DNA of 64,000 nucleotides from Acidovorax sp. YS12 (GTDB taxonomy: Bacteria > Pseudomonadota > Gammaproteobacteria > Burkholderiales > Burkholderiaceae_C). The notes beneath the pieces are model-generated. The model saw only the letters and a list, made by a program, of their open reading frames with translations, was not told the origin of the DNA and did not search any database. Below, piece after piece: positions 1 through 9,834 of this stretch; the first letter of the stretch is position 1, and each line of letters starts with the position of its first letter. A program made the position numbers and the translations under genes. Location of the stretch: positions 2,428,501 to 2,492,500 of the forward strand of contig CP053915.1 of NCBI GenBank assembly GCA_021496925.1. Reading direction: 5' to 3'.

Positions 1-1288
1 CACCTTCAGCTTCGACCACATGAAATGATGCTTTCAAATCCACAATTCCCCAAAACGGCAATGCACGCCCCACATGAATCAAAACAGAGTCATAGCGCCG
101 ATCAAGTGGCGTTAAATCCTGTAAAGGATTCCCCGATGACACTCCAAAAGAAACCAGATAATTCCCCTCATTGAGGGCAAGCGGCAGCGAAAAACCAAAA
201 ATCTTCACATCGCCAGCGCAAGCAGAAATCTGCTCACGCCCTTCACTTACGACGAAAGAGTTCGTGCCATACAAAAAAATACCCTCCAGGGTTTTTATCA
301 AGAAACCCGGCACAATATTTTCAAAGCCAGCATCAAACCTAACCTTGAAGTAGAAATCAGTTCCTGCATTCCCTTCAATACGGGATGGGTAATCTTGTCC
401 GCCTGAGACAATCAGGTAGTCAAGAATCGCAGCCCCTCCTTGCCCCCAGCGATGCTCTGTGCGGAGATAACCTGGACGAGTGTGAAAATCATCATTCAAT
501 CCATTCAACAAGGCCTGTTTGGCAGATGTATTATCCACAGGCAGTTGAGCAGCATCGGCTTTGCGTTTGCCAAAAAGTTCGTCCAGATAGCGATTGGTGA
601 CGACACGCGATGTATCATCCAATTCAATATTGCCATTTTTCAGCAGAATAGCCCGCTCACAGTGCTTCACCACATCGCCAGGACTATGCGATACGAGGAG
701 CAGCGTTGTACCTTGCTCCTTGAATTGGGCAATTCGCTGATAGCACTTGGCCTGGAAGTAGGCATCTCCTACAGAAAGCGCCTCATCCACAATCAGCACA
801 TCAGGCCGTACTGCGGTAGCGACACTGAAGGCGAGGCGCATTTGCATACCGCTAGAATAAGTACGCACTGGGCGGTCGATATATTCACCAATCTCGGCAA
901 AAGCCTCAATGGCAGGCATGCATACAGCAATCTCACCTTGCAACAAGCCCAGCAATTGCCCAGCCATGAAGACGTTCTGCCGCCCTGTAAAGTCAGGATG
1001 GAATCCCATGCCCAACTCAAGGAGAGCGGCCACCCTGCCTTCAATGCGCACCTGACCAACCGTCGGCTGTGTGGTGCCTGTAATAATTTTCAACAGGGTG
1101 CTTTTACCTGCACCATTCACACCAACGATGCCAACAGCCTCTCCAGGCTTCACATCGAAATTAATATCACTCAGCACCCACTTTTTTTCATGCCTAGAAT
1201 GGCCAGTAACCCATTCCAGGGTACGCGCCCATTTCCCTGGATAATGCTTATAAGCCTTACCAAGGTGCGTAACATTAATAGAACCCAT
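1..1288 (-). CDS. wzt: Polysaccharide ABC transporter ATP-binding protein (Wzt type), partial
   Basis: The reading frame opens with ATG at 1288 and stays open to the left edge, giving 429 codons with the C-terminus missing. Residues 56-64 (GVNGAGKST) are a Walker A motif, YSSGMQMRL is the ABC signature and VLIVDEAL is Walker B. After about residue 280 comes a non-ABC part containing PGFLIKTLEG and LYGTNSF, typical of the Wzt C-terminal carbohydrate-binding domain (family knowledge). It would energise export of a lipid-linked glycan with the permease encoded at 2328-3131. It lies downstream of the propeller gene in the same direction. Base composition is visibly AT-richer than most of the window. 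Confidence 0.9.
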   Translation of the reverse strand, partial: MGSINVTHLGKAYKHYPGKWARTLEWVTGHSRHEKKWVLSDINFDVKPGEAVGIVGVNGAGKSTLLKIITGTTQPTVGQVRIEGRVAALLELGMGFHPDFTGRQNVFMAGQLLGLLQGEIAVCMPAIEAFAEIGEYIDRPVRTYSSGMQMRLAFSVATAVRPDVLIVDEALSVGDAYFQAKCYQRIAQFKEQGTTLLLVSHSPGDVVKHCERAILLKNGNIELDDTSRVVTNRYLDELFGKRKADAAQLPVDNTSAKQALLNGLNDDFHTRPGYLRTEHRWGQGGAAILDYLIVSGGQDYPSRIEGNAGTDFYFKVRFDAGFENIVPGFLIKTLEGIFLYGTNSFVVSEGREQISACAGDVKIFGFSLPLALNEGNYLVSFGVSSGNPLQDLTPLDRRYDSVLIHVGRALPFWGIVDLKASFHVVEAEG

Positions 1289-1340
1289 CAATCAACACCC
1301 TGATAAATCAACAATTCCAGAGAGGTACAGCAACCAATCG

Positions 1341-2315
1341 TCAGACGGGGAAACTTCTTTTCCGCTCAATCGATGATTCATCCACTCCGCAAAAATCAAA
1401 AAGAACCGACCCACCAACAAGCTCACCTTTGTGGCCGAAACTTTCATACCCACAAATTCTGGAACATTGGTTTATTTCCGTCAGCCACAACTTCCCATCA
1501 AACCTTGAGAAATAATAAGGTACCCCACCGAGATTGGGGGAAACATCGATCCCTCCCGCCTCCAGTTCCTTGACATCTTCAAAAAAAGAAACCCGCCCCC
1601 ACCAAGAAGTAGCAAAACCTTTCTTCCCATCAAGAAAGAATAGATCATTCATTTCACGGCACTTTTCATGGAGATGAACAACTCCAGAGAAGAACACCCC
1701 GTTCCTCCCCAACTCATAGGCCGCAATCTTTGTTTTTCCGGTGACATACAAGGTATTGTTTGTCAATGTGAGGCTCTTACAATATTCCCCTTGCATTTCC
1801 TGAAGCGGCATCGACGAACTCAACACCAAAGAGCCGCCCTGCTTCTTTAGAACATGTAAGCTCTGATCGGTAGAGCCCACAACAAAAAACCGGTCACCTT
1901 GGTCATCATAAACAGTCCTGTGCGGCCTTTTCCCGACATTTGGAATGGCCTGCACCATCTCAAACCCGTCATTATTTTCCTTGAATACTTTTATGGCATG
2001 CCTTCCCGTATCCTCCACGACATAAAATTCCCCGTCCGAAACAATTGAATGAGGCCCAGCAATATCCTCATCAAGTGCCTGCCACTCCTCAATCCGCTTG
2101 CCAAGCTCCTTGCTCCATATGACACGATGCTGCCAGCAGTCAACAATGAAATATTTATCCTTTATTTTCACTATCGATGTCGGGGTGTAGAGTCTGCTGC
2201 GGAATTCACCTTTATCACCGGGAGTAGCCGAAAATACGGGAAACGAGGAGAGTCCTAATACAGTCCCTCCTCCAGAAAGAATGAATCGCCTTCTCGAAAT
2301 ATCAAATGTGCTCAT
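1341..2315 (-). CDS. Tat-exported beta-propeller-like protein of unknown function
   Basis: The product is 324 aa from ATG 2315. This start is chosen because AAGGAG at 2321-2326 sits 5 nt upstream, whereas the GTG at 2321 overlaps that site. The N-terminus carries SRRRF followed by a short hydrophobic stretch ending near FSA, a Tat-type signal. The body has recurring blades such as KYFIVDCWQHRV, EFYVVEDTGRHA and DRFFVVGSTDQS, the pattern of NHL or six-bladed propellers. No catalytic motif was recognised. It sits between wzm and wzt in the same direction, which suggests a periplasmic or surface role linked to the exported glycan; that is inference. AT-rich like wzt. Confidence 0.75.
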   Translation of the reverse strand: MSTFDISRRRFILSGGGTVLGLSSFPVFSATPGDKGEFRSRLYTPTSIVKIKDKYFIVDCWQHRVIWSKELGKRIEEWQALDEDIAGPHSIVSDGEFYVVEDTGRHAIKVFKENNDGFEMVQAIPNVGKRPHRTVYDDQGDRFFVVGSTDQSLHVLKKQGGSLVLSSSMPLQEMQGEYCKSLTLTNNTLYVTGKTKIAAYELGRNGVFFSGVVHLHEKCREMNDLFFLDGKKGFATSWWGRVSFFEDVKELEAGGIDVSPNLGGVPYYFSRFDGKLWLTEINQCSRICGYESFGHKGELVGGSVLFDFCGVDESSIERKRSFPV

Positions 2316-2327
2316 CGTCACTCCTTC

Positions 2328-3131
2328 TCAGAGTTCATCTACCAGTTCACCGGCACGGGTCAGAAAAAACCAGGAACCCAGGATCAGAAAGAAAATCGTC
2401 AGCCCCATAAGCGGTGCCAGGCTCTCAAGATCAGGCATGCGAAGATCCAGGAAGATGGTCTGGTAGGCCATCACCAATGGCTGCAAGGGGTTGTATTGCA
2501 GCACGTTGCGAGCGCCTTCGGGCAGGCTGTCAAACACATAAACGATGGGCGTCAGCCAGAACCAGAACTGCACCACAATGCCGGTGAACTGGCCCACATC
2601 CCGAAAGAACACGTTCAATGTGCCCAAAAAGATGCCCAGTCCCAGCGTAAACAGCACTTGCAGCGCCAGCAGAGGCACCACGGCCAACAGCAGCCACCCT
2701 GGCCAGTGGCCGATGATCGCCAGGAAGGCTAGGTACAGGCCGAAGACGATGCCGAAATTGATCAACGCCGATGCCGCCACGATAGCCGGCAGGCAAATAC
2801 GCGGAAAGTTGGATTTTTTAATCAGATTGGCGTGCTCCAAGAACACGCTGTTCAGGCGCCCGAGCATTTCTGCAAACAAGCCCCACGTAATGACCCCGGC
2901 GCACAGGTAGATGCTGAATGCGAAGGGCGTTTGTTCATGCCCCGCAAGCTGGGGGCGCATGAGTTGGCCAAACACCACGGTGTAGATGACGATCATGGCC
3001 AGTGGATTGGCCACCGACCAGAACGCGCCCAGCAGCGATTCACGGTATTTGCCGTGGAACTCGCGCAGCACGCTGCTCCACACGAATCCCCGGTACGCCC
3101 ACAGGGCACGGAGCATTTGCATGCCTGGCAT
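2328..3131 (-). CDS. wzm: Polysaccharide ABC transporter permease (Wzm/KpsM type)
   Basis: This 267-aa membrane protein has about six hydrophobic segments and the ABC-2 permease pattern: an N-terminal REFHGKYRESLLGAFW motif before the first membrane segment, and NLIKKSNFPRICLP in the middle loop. It would form the membrane channel for the ATPase at 1-1288. The stop lies 12 nt before the propeller ATG, so the genes are probably co-transcribed. It starts 6 nt after the manC stop. GC content is intermediate between the AT-rich distal genes and the GC-rich manC. Confidence 0.9.
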   Translation of the reverse strand: MPGMQMLRALWAYRGFVWSSVLREFHGKYRESLLGAFWSVANPLAMIVIYTVVFGQLMRPQLAGHEQTPFAFSIYLCAGVITWGLFAEMLGRLNSVFLEHANLIKKSNFPRICLPAIVAASALINFGIVFGLYLAFLAIIGHWPGWLLLAVVPLLALQVLFTLGLGIFLGTLNVFFRDVGQFTGIVVQFWFWLTPIVYVFDSLPEGARNVLQYNPLQPLVMAYQTIFLDLRMPDLESLAPLMGLTIFFLILGSWFFLTRAGELVDEL

Positions 3132-3136
3132 GGGGC

Positions 3137-4606
3137 CTACCCGCTCACGGCAGCCAGCGCGGGGGCGCGGCCATAGGTGTCCTCAAAGCGCACGATGTCG
3201 TCTTCTCCCAGGTAGCTGCCGGACTGCACCTCGATGATTTCCAGCGGCACCTTGCCGGGGTTGGCCAGCCGGTGTACGTGGCCTAGCGGGATGAAGGTGG
3301 ATTCGTTTTCGCCCAGCAAAAAGGTTTTGTCGCCGTTGGTGACCTGGGCCGTGCCCTTGACGACGATCCAGTGCTCGGCCCGGTGGTGGTGCATTTGCAG
3401 GCTGAGCTGCGCACCAGGGTTGACCACGATGCGCTTGACCTGGAAGCGTTCGCCGCTGTCGATGCTGTCGTACCAGCCCCAGGGGCGGTGTACCTTGCGG
3501 TGGGTGAAGGCCAAAGGGCGCTTCTGCGCCTTCAGCTCGGCAACGATCTTCTTCACGTCCTGCGTCTTGCGCTTGTCGGCCACCAGGATGGCGTCGGGGG
3601 TTTCGACGACGACGAGGTTGTCCACGCCCACCGTGGCGACCAGGCAGGTTTCGGAAAACAACAGGCTGTCGCGGGTGTCGATGGCCAAGGTCTGGCCGGT
3701 ATGGGCGTTGCCCTGGGCATCGCGCGGCAGCACGTCCCACAGGGCATCCCAAGCGCCCAAGTCGGACCAGCCGGCATCCAGCGGTACGACGCGGGCGGGA
3801 ATGCCCAGCGCCGGGTTGCCGGGCAGGTGCTCCATGACGGCATAGTCGATGGAGTCCGCCGGACAGTTGGCAAAGGTTTCGCCGTGGGGGCGGATGAAAT
3901 CCATGTCCTGCGCGCACTTGGCAATAGCATCCTGGCACGCGCGCAGCATCTGCGGCTGCAGCGCGGCCATGGCTTTCAGCCATTGGCTGGCCTGCACCAT
4001 GAACAGGCCGCTGTTCCAAAGATAGTCACCGCTCTCCACGTAGGCCTGGGCAACTTCCAGGCTGGGCTTTTCGGCAAAACTCTGGATGGCAAATGCATTG
4101 CCGCCCTCCACCGCCTGCGCCTTCTGGATGTAGCCATAGCCGGTTTCAGGCCGGTTGGCGACGATGCCGAAGGTCACCATGGCGCCATCGCAGGCAAGTT
4201 GCCATGCCGCTTCCACGGCCGCGTGCAACTGCGCGGGCTGCGTGATGACATGATCCGCCGGCATGGCCAGCAGGATGGCTTGCGGGTCGGCCACCAGGGC
4301 CGCCAGGGTCAGCGCGGGGGCGGTGTTGCGTCCGCACGGCTCCAGGATCAGCCGGGCGCCGTTCACGCCCGCCTCCTGCAGTTGCTGTGCCGCGAGAAAG
4401 CGGTGCTCGTGGTTGCATACCACGATGGGCGCCGCCTTGGGCACTTGCGATGCCACGCCATCCAGGCGGCGCGCCGTGTCCTGCAGCATGGAGATGCCGT
4501 CGCCGCCGAGGGCCAGGAACTGCTTGGGGTAGGTTTCGCGCGAGAGGGGCCACAGGCGCGTGCCAGAGCCTCCGCACAGGATGACGGGGAGCAAGGGGTG
4601 GTTCAT
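3137..4606 (-). CDS. manC: Mannose-1-phosphate guanylyltransferase / mannose-6-phosphate isomerase
   Basis: The 489-aa bifunctional sugar enzyme makes GDP-mannose from mannose-1-phosphate and can interconvert mannose-6-phosphate and fructose-6-phosphate (family knowledge). Residues 12-21 hold GGSGTRLWPL, the nucleotidyltransferase signature, followed by a PKQF motif; about residues 350-489 are a cupin-type isomerase domain with RPWGWYDSID and a MHHHRAEHW metal-binding segment. Length is normal. Its ATG overlaps the stop of the upstream DUF2304 gene by 4 nt (ATGA), so the two are translationally coupled. It indicates that the exported glycan contains mannose or a GDP-mannose derivative such as rhamnose or fucose. 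Confidence 0.96.
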   Translation of the reverse strand: MNHPLLPVILCGGSGTRLWPLSRETYPKQFLALGGDGISMLQDTARRLDGVASQVPKAAPIVVCNHEHRFLAAQQLQEAGVNGARLILEPCGRNTAPALTLAALVADPQAILLAMPADHVITQPAQLHAAVEAAWQLACDGAMVTFGIVANRPETGYGYIQKAQAVEGGNAFAIQSFAEKPSLEVAQAYVESGDYLWNSGLFMVQASQWLKAMAALQPQMLRACQDAIAKCAQDMDFIRPHGETFANCPADSIDYAVMEHLPGNPALGIPARVVPLDAGWSDLGAWDALWDVLPRDAQGNAHTGQTLAIDTRDSLLFSETCLVATVGVDNLVVVETPDAILVADKRKTQDVKKIVAELKAQKRPLAFTHRKVHRPWGWYDSIDSGERFQVKRIVVNPGAQLSLQMHHHRAEHWIVVKGTAQVTNGDKTFLLGENESTFIPLGHVHRLANPGKVPLEIIEVQSGSYLGEDDIVRFEDTYGRAPALAAVSG

Positions 4607-4971
4607 GGTTTGGATGCGTCGGAAGTGGTGTGGGCTTGCGCCTCAAGATCCGCCTCCAACATGGCCAGGCGCTGGTTCAGCCTGCGCACGTCACGCTCGA
4701 TGCGCGTGTTGACCATGTCGGCATGCAGCGCCTTGAGCAATAGCACCATGCAGGCCAGCAGCAGGAGCAGCGCGGGTGGATAGCCGACTCCCGTCCACAG
4801 GGCCAGCCGGTCGATCAAGCCTGGCCATGCACCCAGCACGGCGGCGGCGGCGGCCACCGCAACCCAGAACAGGCCGTGCATGAGGTAGAGGTGATCGCGG
4901 CGTATCAGGTAAAGGATCAGCACTGCCAGACTGACCCCCATCAAGGCCGTGGTTGCTTGCAAGGACGCCAT
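4603..4971 (-). CDS. DUF2304-like small membrane protein
   Basis: The product is 122 aa from ATG 4971; a longer in-frame start at 5052 adds an Arg-rich, non-hydrophobic stretch that looks non-coding. Three hydrophobic segments (about residues 5-22, 32-50 and 62-80) are followed by a charged helix with RIERDVRRLNQRLAMLEADL. This layout matches DUF2304 proteins, often found beside glycosyltransferases in polysaccharide loci. The molecular role is unknown. It is the first gene of the leftward polysaccharide operon and overlaps manC by 4 nt. Confidence 0.7.
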   Translation of the reverse strand: MASLQATTALMGVSLAVLILYLIRRDHLYLMHGLFWVAVAAAAAVLGAWPGLIDRLALWTGVGYPPALLLLLACMVLLLKALHADMVNTRIERDVRRLNQRLAMLEADLEAQAHTTSDASKP

Positions 4972-5176
4972 GGGGCCTGTCCACTCTTTTTCGACATTGG
5001 GGGAGAAGGGAAAGTGCGCAAGCCGTGCACGAACGCGCACAAGAACTCGCATAGCACTGCGGGAGGGGTTTGGGGGGCGATTCTATCTATCCCTGTTTAT
5101 TGCCCCGATACAAAAGCCCAATCAATGCATCTTCCATCATTGCCAGACGCTGCATCAGCCCTTCGGCCAGCGCCCC

Positions 5177-5204
5177 TTGAAGTGCCCACGATTGCCCTTA
5201 TCAT
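5177..5204 (+). promoter_or_regulatory. Putative groESL promoter
   Basis: TTGAAG (5177-5182) and TATCAT (5199-5204) are separated by 16 nt, matching 4/6 and 5/6 of the sigma-70 consensus. The same stretch reads CTTGAAG, 12 nt, CCCTTAT, which also resembles a sigma-32 heat-shock promoter. The -10 box touches the CIRCE operator. The rest of the 4972-5311 gap shows no gene; the leftward promoter for the polysaccharide operon was not resolved. Confidence 0.55.
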
Positions 5205-5230
5205 TAGCACTCGTTGGACCTGAGTGCTAA
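5204..5230. promoter_or_regulatory. CIRCE operator (HrcA binding site)
   Basis: TTAGCACTC, 9 nt, then GAGTGCTAA: a perfect match to the CIRCE consensus. It lies 82 nt upstream of the groES start and overlaps the last base of the -10 box, where bound HrcA would block transcription. HrcA control is established for this element; hrcA itself is not in the window. Confidence 0.97.
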
Positions 5231-5311
5231 CAAGCGCCATCCACTGATTCCCGGGCCGCCTCTTGGGCGGCCTTCATCCTCCCACTTGTTTGTCTACCTC
5301 AAGGAGATGCT

Positions 5312-5602
5312 ATGAACCTGCGTCCTCTGCACGATCGCGTGATCGTCAAGCGCCTCGAAAACGAAACCAAGACTGCCTCGGGCATCGTCATCCCCGACAA
5401 CGCCGCCGAGAAGCCCGACCAGGGCGAAGTGCTGGCCGTGGGCCCCGGCAAGAAGAACGACAAGGGCGAGCTGATCGCCATGGGCGTGAAGGTCGGCGAC
5501 CGCGTGCTGTTCGGCAAGTACTCGGGCCAGACCGTCAAGGTCAACGGCGACGAGCTGCTGGTGATGAAGGAAGACGACCTGTTCGCGGTCGTCGAGAAGT
5601 AA
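5312..5602 (+). CDS. groES: Co-chaperonin GroES
   Basis: The 96-aa protein has the full GroES pattern: MNLRPLHDRVIVKR at the start, a mobile loop around residues 17-34 containing SGIVIPD, and GDRVLFGKYSG in the beta-barrel. As a heptamer it caps the GroEL folding chamber in the cytoplasm. AAGGAG begins 11 nt before the ATG. It is the first gene of the groES-groEL operon, controlled by the CIRCE element upstream. The 84-nt gap to groEL is unusual in holding a copy of the dispersed repeat. Confidence 0.99.
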   Translation: MNLRPLHDRVIVKRLENETKTASGIVIPDNAAEKPDQGEVLAVGPGKKNDKGELIAMGVKVGDRVLFGKYSGQTVKVNGDELLVMKEDDLFAVVEK

Positions 5603-5616
5603 TTCACTCATATTTC

Positions 5617-5662
5617 CATAGCTTCTTGCGCTTGCCAGGCGGGCACTGGAAGCTGATTTGAT
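5617..5662 (+). repeat. Dispersed repeat copy A (between groES and groEL)
   Basis: Contains ATAGCTTCTTGCGCTTGCCAG and ends near GCTGATTTGAT, matching the family core ATAGCTGCCAGCGCTTG. It occupies most of the spacer inside the groESL operon, so it must be part of the transcript. Confidence 0.75.
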
Positions 5663-5686
5663 CGAAAAATTTTGTAGGAGCCAAAC

Positions 5687-7324
<1,638 letters not shown>

Positions 7325-7340
7325 TCCAGCCCACCCCGTA

Positions 7341-7376
7341 AAAAGCCCCGCAGGCCGTGCGCCTGCGGGGCTTTTT
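7341..7376 (+). terminator. Rho-independent terminator of groESL
   Basis: An inverted repeat with arms AAAAGCCCCGCAGGC and GCCTGCGGGGCTTTT, a 5-nt loop and a T run lies 17 nt after the groEL stop. Confidence 0.95.
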
Positions 7377-7433
7377 TCATTCCCTGGATAGCCCGTTGCG
7401 CAAAGCTGGTGATGCGCGCTTACAACACTATGA

Positions 7434-7487
7434 TTTCAATAGCTGCCAGCGCTTTCTGGGTAAGGGCCAGAGGCCAATTTGACTCAT
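7434..7487 (+). repeat. Dispersed repeat copy B
   Basis: Holds AATAGCTGCCAGCGCTTTCT followed by GGCCAATTTGACTCAT, close to the family consensus. It lies between the groEL terminator and the TonB receptor gene. Confidence 0.8.
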
Positions 7488-7544
7488 AAATGTGGATTGT
7501 TTCCTGCCTCTTTTTGGGCAGCGCCTGCGATGCAATAAATAAAA

Positions 7545-7559
7545 TGAGAACAGTTTTTA
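7545..7559. promoter_or_regulatory. Possible Fur-like box
   Basis: TGAGAAC-A-GTTTTTA matches 9 of 14 defined bases of the 7-1-7 Fur motif in an AT-rich patch 33 nt before the receptor ATG. This is weak; iron control is plausible for such receptors but is not shown. Confidence 0.3.
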
Positions 7560-7591
7560 TTTGCAACACTCCATCGCAAGAAGCAACACGC

Positions 7592-9727
7592 ATGCAATCC
7601 ACCCTCCATCGCACCACCCGGCTCACCCCCATCGCCTTCGCACTGCTCGCCTTCAGCGCCACCGTCGCAGCGCAGACCGCCACGCCGCCCAAGGCGGAGG
7701 CCACCCTGGAGCAGGTCAACGTGCGCAGCAAGTACGAGCGCGAGGACCTGCCCCAGCGCGCCCCCGGCCACAAGGCTGCCTCGGGCGCGCGCCTGGGCAT
7801 CCTGGGCGCCACATCCATCATGGAGGCGCCGGTGCACGTCAACGCCTACACGCGCGAGCTGGCCGAGGACTGGTCGGCCCTCACGCTGCAGGACGTGCTG
7901 GAGAACGACTCCGCCATCGTCTTCACCACCAACAAGAACCACCTGCTGCAGAACTTCAACCTGCGCGGCCTGGACATGACGGCGATGGACATCGCCACCA
8001 ACGGCCTGTACGGCATCGCTCCCGCCAACGCGGTGCCGGTGGAAATGTTCGAGCGCATCGAGGTGCTGCGCGGCCCGAACGTGCTGCTCTCGGGCATGCC
8101 GCCCCTGTCCAGCGTGGCCGGCACCGTCAACATGGTGACCAAGCGCGCGCTGGCCCAGCCCATCGCCGACCTGACGGTGACCTACGGCTCCAAGTCCTAC
8201 TTCCAGGGCCATGCCGACGTGGGCAAGCGCTTCGGCGACGAAAAGCGCCTGGGCGTGCGCTTCAACGGCGTCTATGGCGACGGCGAGATGGGCGCCAAGG
8301 ACGAGAGCCAAAAACGCCAAGTGGGCGCGCTGGCGCTGGACTACATCGGCGACCGCGCCCGCTTCTCGTTCGACCTGTACAACAGCGTCAACAAGATCGA
8401 CGGCGGCAGCCCCGGCATGTTCAACTTCCTGGGCAACGCCTCGATTCCCGGCGTGGGCACCCTGCTGGCGCCGCCCAAGGGCGACACCAACATGTTCCGC
8501 GGCACCCACGGCGAGTACGACAACACGGGCGCGCTGGCCCGCGCCGAGTTCGACTTCACGCAGGACTGGCAGGGCTACCTCGCGCTGGGCGGCTCCCAGG
8601 CCGAAGGCAAGGGCCTGCTGTTCGGCACCCGCGCCTTCGTCACCGGCGCGGACGGCACCACGCGCGGCGCCATCTACCACGTGCACACCAAGTCGGAGCG
8701 CCGCACGGCCGAGGCCGGCGTGATCGGCAAATTCGACACCGGCAGCGTGAAGCACCGCCTGCAGCTGTCGGCCAACATCCTCAAGCACAAGGAAGGCTCG
8801 TACAACACGGCCTGCAACTACTGCTACACCACCAACATGTACGACCCGGTGGTGCCGCCCTTCCCCGCCGCGCCCGTCTGGAAGGACTACACCACCGAGA
8901 ACGACTACCGCTCGCTGGCCGTGGCCGACACCATGGGCTTCGCCGGCGAGAAGGTGCTGCTCACGGTGGGCGGGCGCCACCAGACCGTGAAGATGCCGCT
9001 GTCGAACTACAGCGAAAGCCGCTTCTCGCCCATGCTGGCCGCCGTCGTGCGCCCCTGGGGTGACGACCTTTCGCTGTTCGGCAACTACACCGAAGGGCTG
9101 GAGCCGGGCCAGGTCGTGGGCGTGGGCTACACCAACACGGGCGTGGCCCTGCCACCGAAGCAGACCAAGCAGTTCGAGCTGGGCGTGAAGCTGCAGACCG
9201 GCGCGCTGACGCACACCGTCAGCGCCTTCGAGATCAAGCGCCCCTCGTTCATCAGCAACAACGCCGCGCCCCTTCCCACCCTGGTGGACGATGGCGAGCA
9301 GCGCCTGCGCGGCCTGGAGTGGAGCATGTACGGCCAGGTGGCGCAGACCGTGTCGCTGCTGGGCGGCATTACCCACATCCGGTCCGAGCAGCGCAACACC
9401 GGCAAGGACACCTTTGGCACGCCTGAATGGCGCGCGCGCATCGGCGCCGACTGGCAAACGCCGGTGCAGGGCCTGAAGGTGGGCGGCCGCTTCATCTACA
9501 CCGGCGCGCAGTGGGCCGACTCGGGCAACAAGCTGCGCGTGCCGTCGTGGAACCGGCTGGACCTGAACGCCAGCTACGCCACCCAGTTCGGTACCACGCC
9601 CGTGCGCTTCAACGCCAGCGTGGAAAACGTGGCCGACAAGAACTACTGGATCGGCCTGTTCGCCGATGGCTTCGTGATGCCCGGCGCGCCGCGCACCTTC
9701 AAGCTCTCGGCCACCGTGTCGTTCTGA
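7592..9727 (+). CDS. TonB-dependent siderophore receptor
   Basis: The outer-membrane receptor is 711 aa from ATG 7592, chosen because the next residues form a clean Sec signal (basic TLHRTTRL, hydrophobic core, cleavage near AAQ); upstream in-frame starts would run through the AT-rich promoter-like patch. The plug carries NFNLRGLDM and IEVLRGPNVLLSGMPP, typical of FhuA/FpvA-type plugs, followed by a 22-strand barrel ending with an aromatic residue (SATVSF). It would take up a ferric siderophore using TonB energy. No siderophore, ferric-reductase or sigma/anti-sigma gene is adjacent, so the ligand is unknown. A cysteine pair, CNYC, occurs in an outer loop. Confidence 0.93.
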   Translation: MQSTLHRTTRLTPIAFALLAFSATVAAQTATPPKAEATLEQVNVRSKYEREDLPQRAPGHKAASGARLGILGATSIMEAPVHVNAYTRELAEDWSALTLQDVLENDSAIVFTTNKNHLLQNFNLRGLDMTAMDIATNGLYGIAPANAVPVEMFERIEVLRGPNVLLSGMPPLSSVAGTVNMVTKRALAQPIADLTVTYGSKSYFQGHADVGKRFGDEKRLGVRFNGVYGDGEMGAKDESQKRQVGALALDYIGDRARFSFDLYNSVNKIDGGSPGMFNFLGNASIPGVGTLLAPPKGDTNMFRGTHGEYDNTGALARAEFDFTQDWQGYLALGGSQAEGKGLLFGTRAFVTGADGTTRGAIYHVHTKSERRTAEAGVIGKFDTGSVKHRLQLSANILKHKEGSYNTACNYCYTTNMYDPVVPPFPAAPVWKDYTTENDYRSLAVADTMGFAGEKVLLTVGGRHQTVKMPLSNYSESRFSPMLAAVVRPWGDDLSLFGNYTEGLEPGQVVGVGYTNTGVALPPKQTKQFELGVKLQTGALTHTVSAFEIKRPSFISNNAAPLPTLVDDGEQRLRGLEWSMYGQVAQTVSLLGGITHIRSEQRNTGKDTFGTPEWRARIGADWQTPVQGLKVGGRFIYTGAQWADSGNKLRVPSWNRLDLNASYATQFGTTPVRFNASVENVADKNYWIGLFADGFVMPGAPRTFKLSATVSF

Positions 9728-9745
9728 CATCTCTGCACGATGCAG

Positions 9746-9774
9746 AAAAGGCCGGTCATATGACCGGCCTTTTT
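9746..9774. terminator. Bidirectional terminator between receptor gene and pgi
   Basis: A perfect palindrome with arms AAAAGGCCGGTCA and TGACCGGCCTTTT gives T runs on both strands, suiting the convergent receptor and pgi genes. Confidence 0.9.
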
Positions 9775-9780
9775 GCTTTC

Positions 9781-9834
9781 ATTTCGATAGCTTCTCACGC
9801 TTCATGGGCGCAGCTTCAGGGCGGATTTGATGCC
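9781..9834 (+). repeat. Dispersed repeat copy C (supplies the pgi stop)
   Basis: GATAGCTTCTCACGCTTCAT followed by GGCGGATTTGATGCC. Read on the minus strand, its end encodes the last residues (SNPP) and stop codon of pgi. Confidence 0.7.

Noticed and set aside
171..1303. Plus-strand open frames over the left edge
   Set aside because: They oppose the clear Wzt reading frame on the minus strand and have no domain.
7484..9730. 748-aa open frame antisense to the TonB receptor gene
   Set aside because: Shadow frame of a strongly biased GC-rich gene; product has no recognisable domain.
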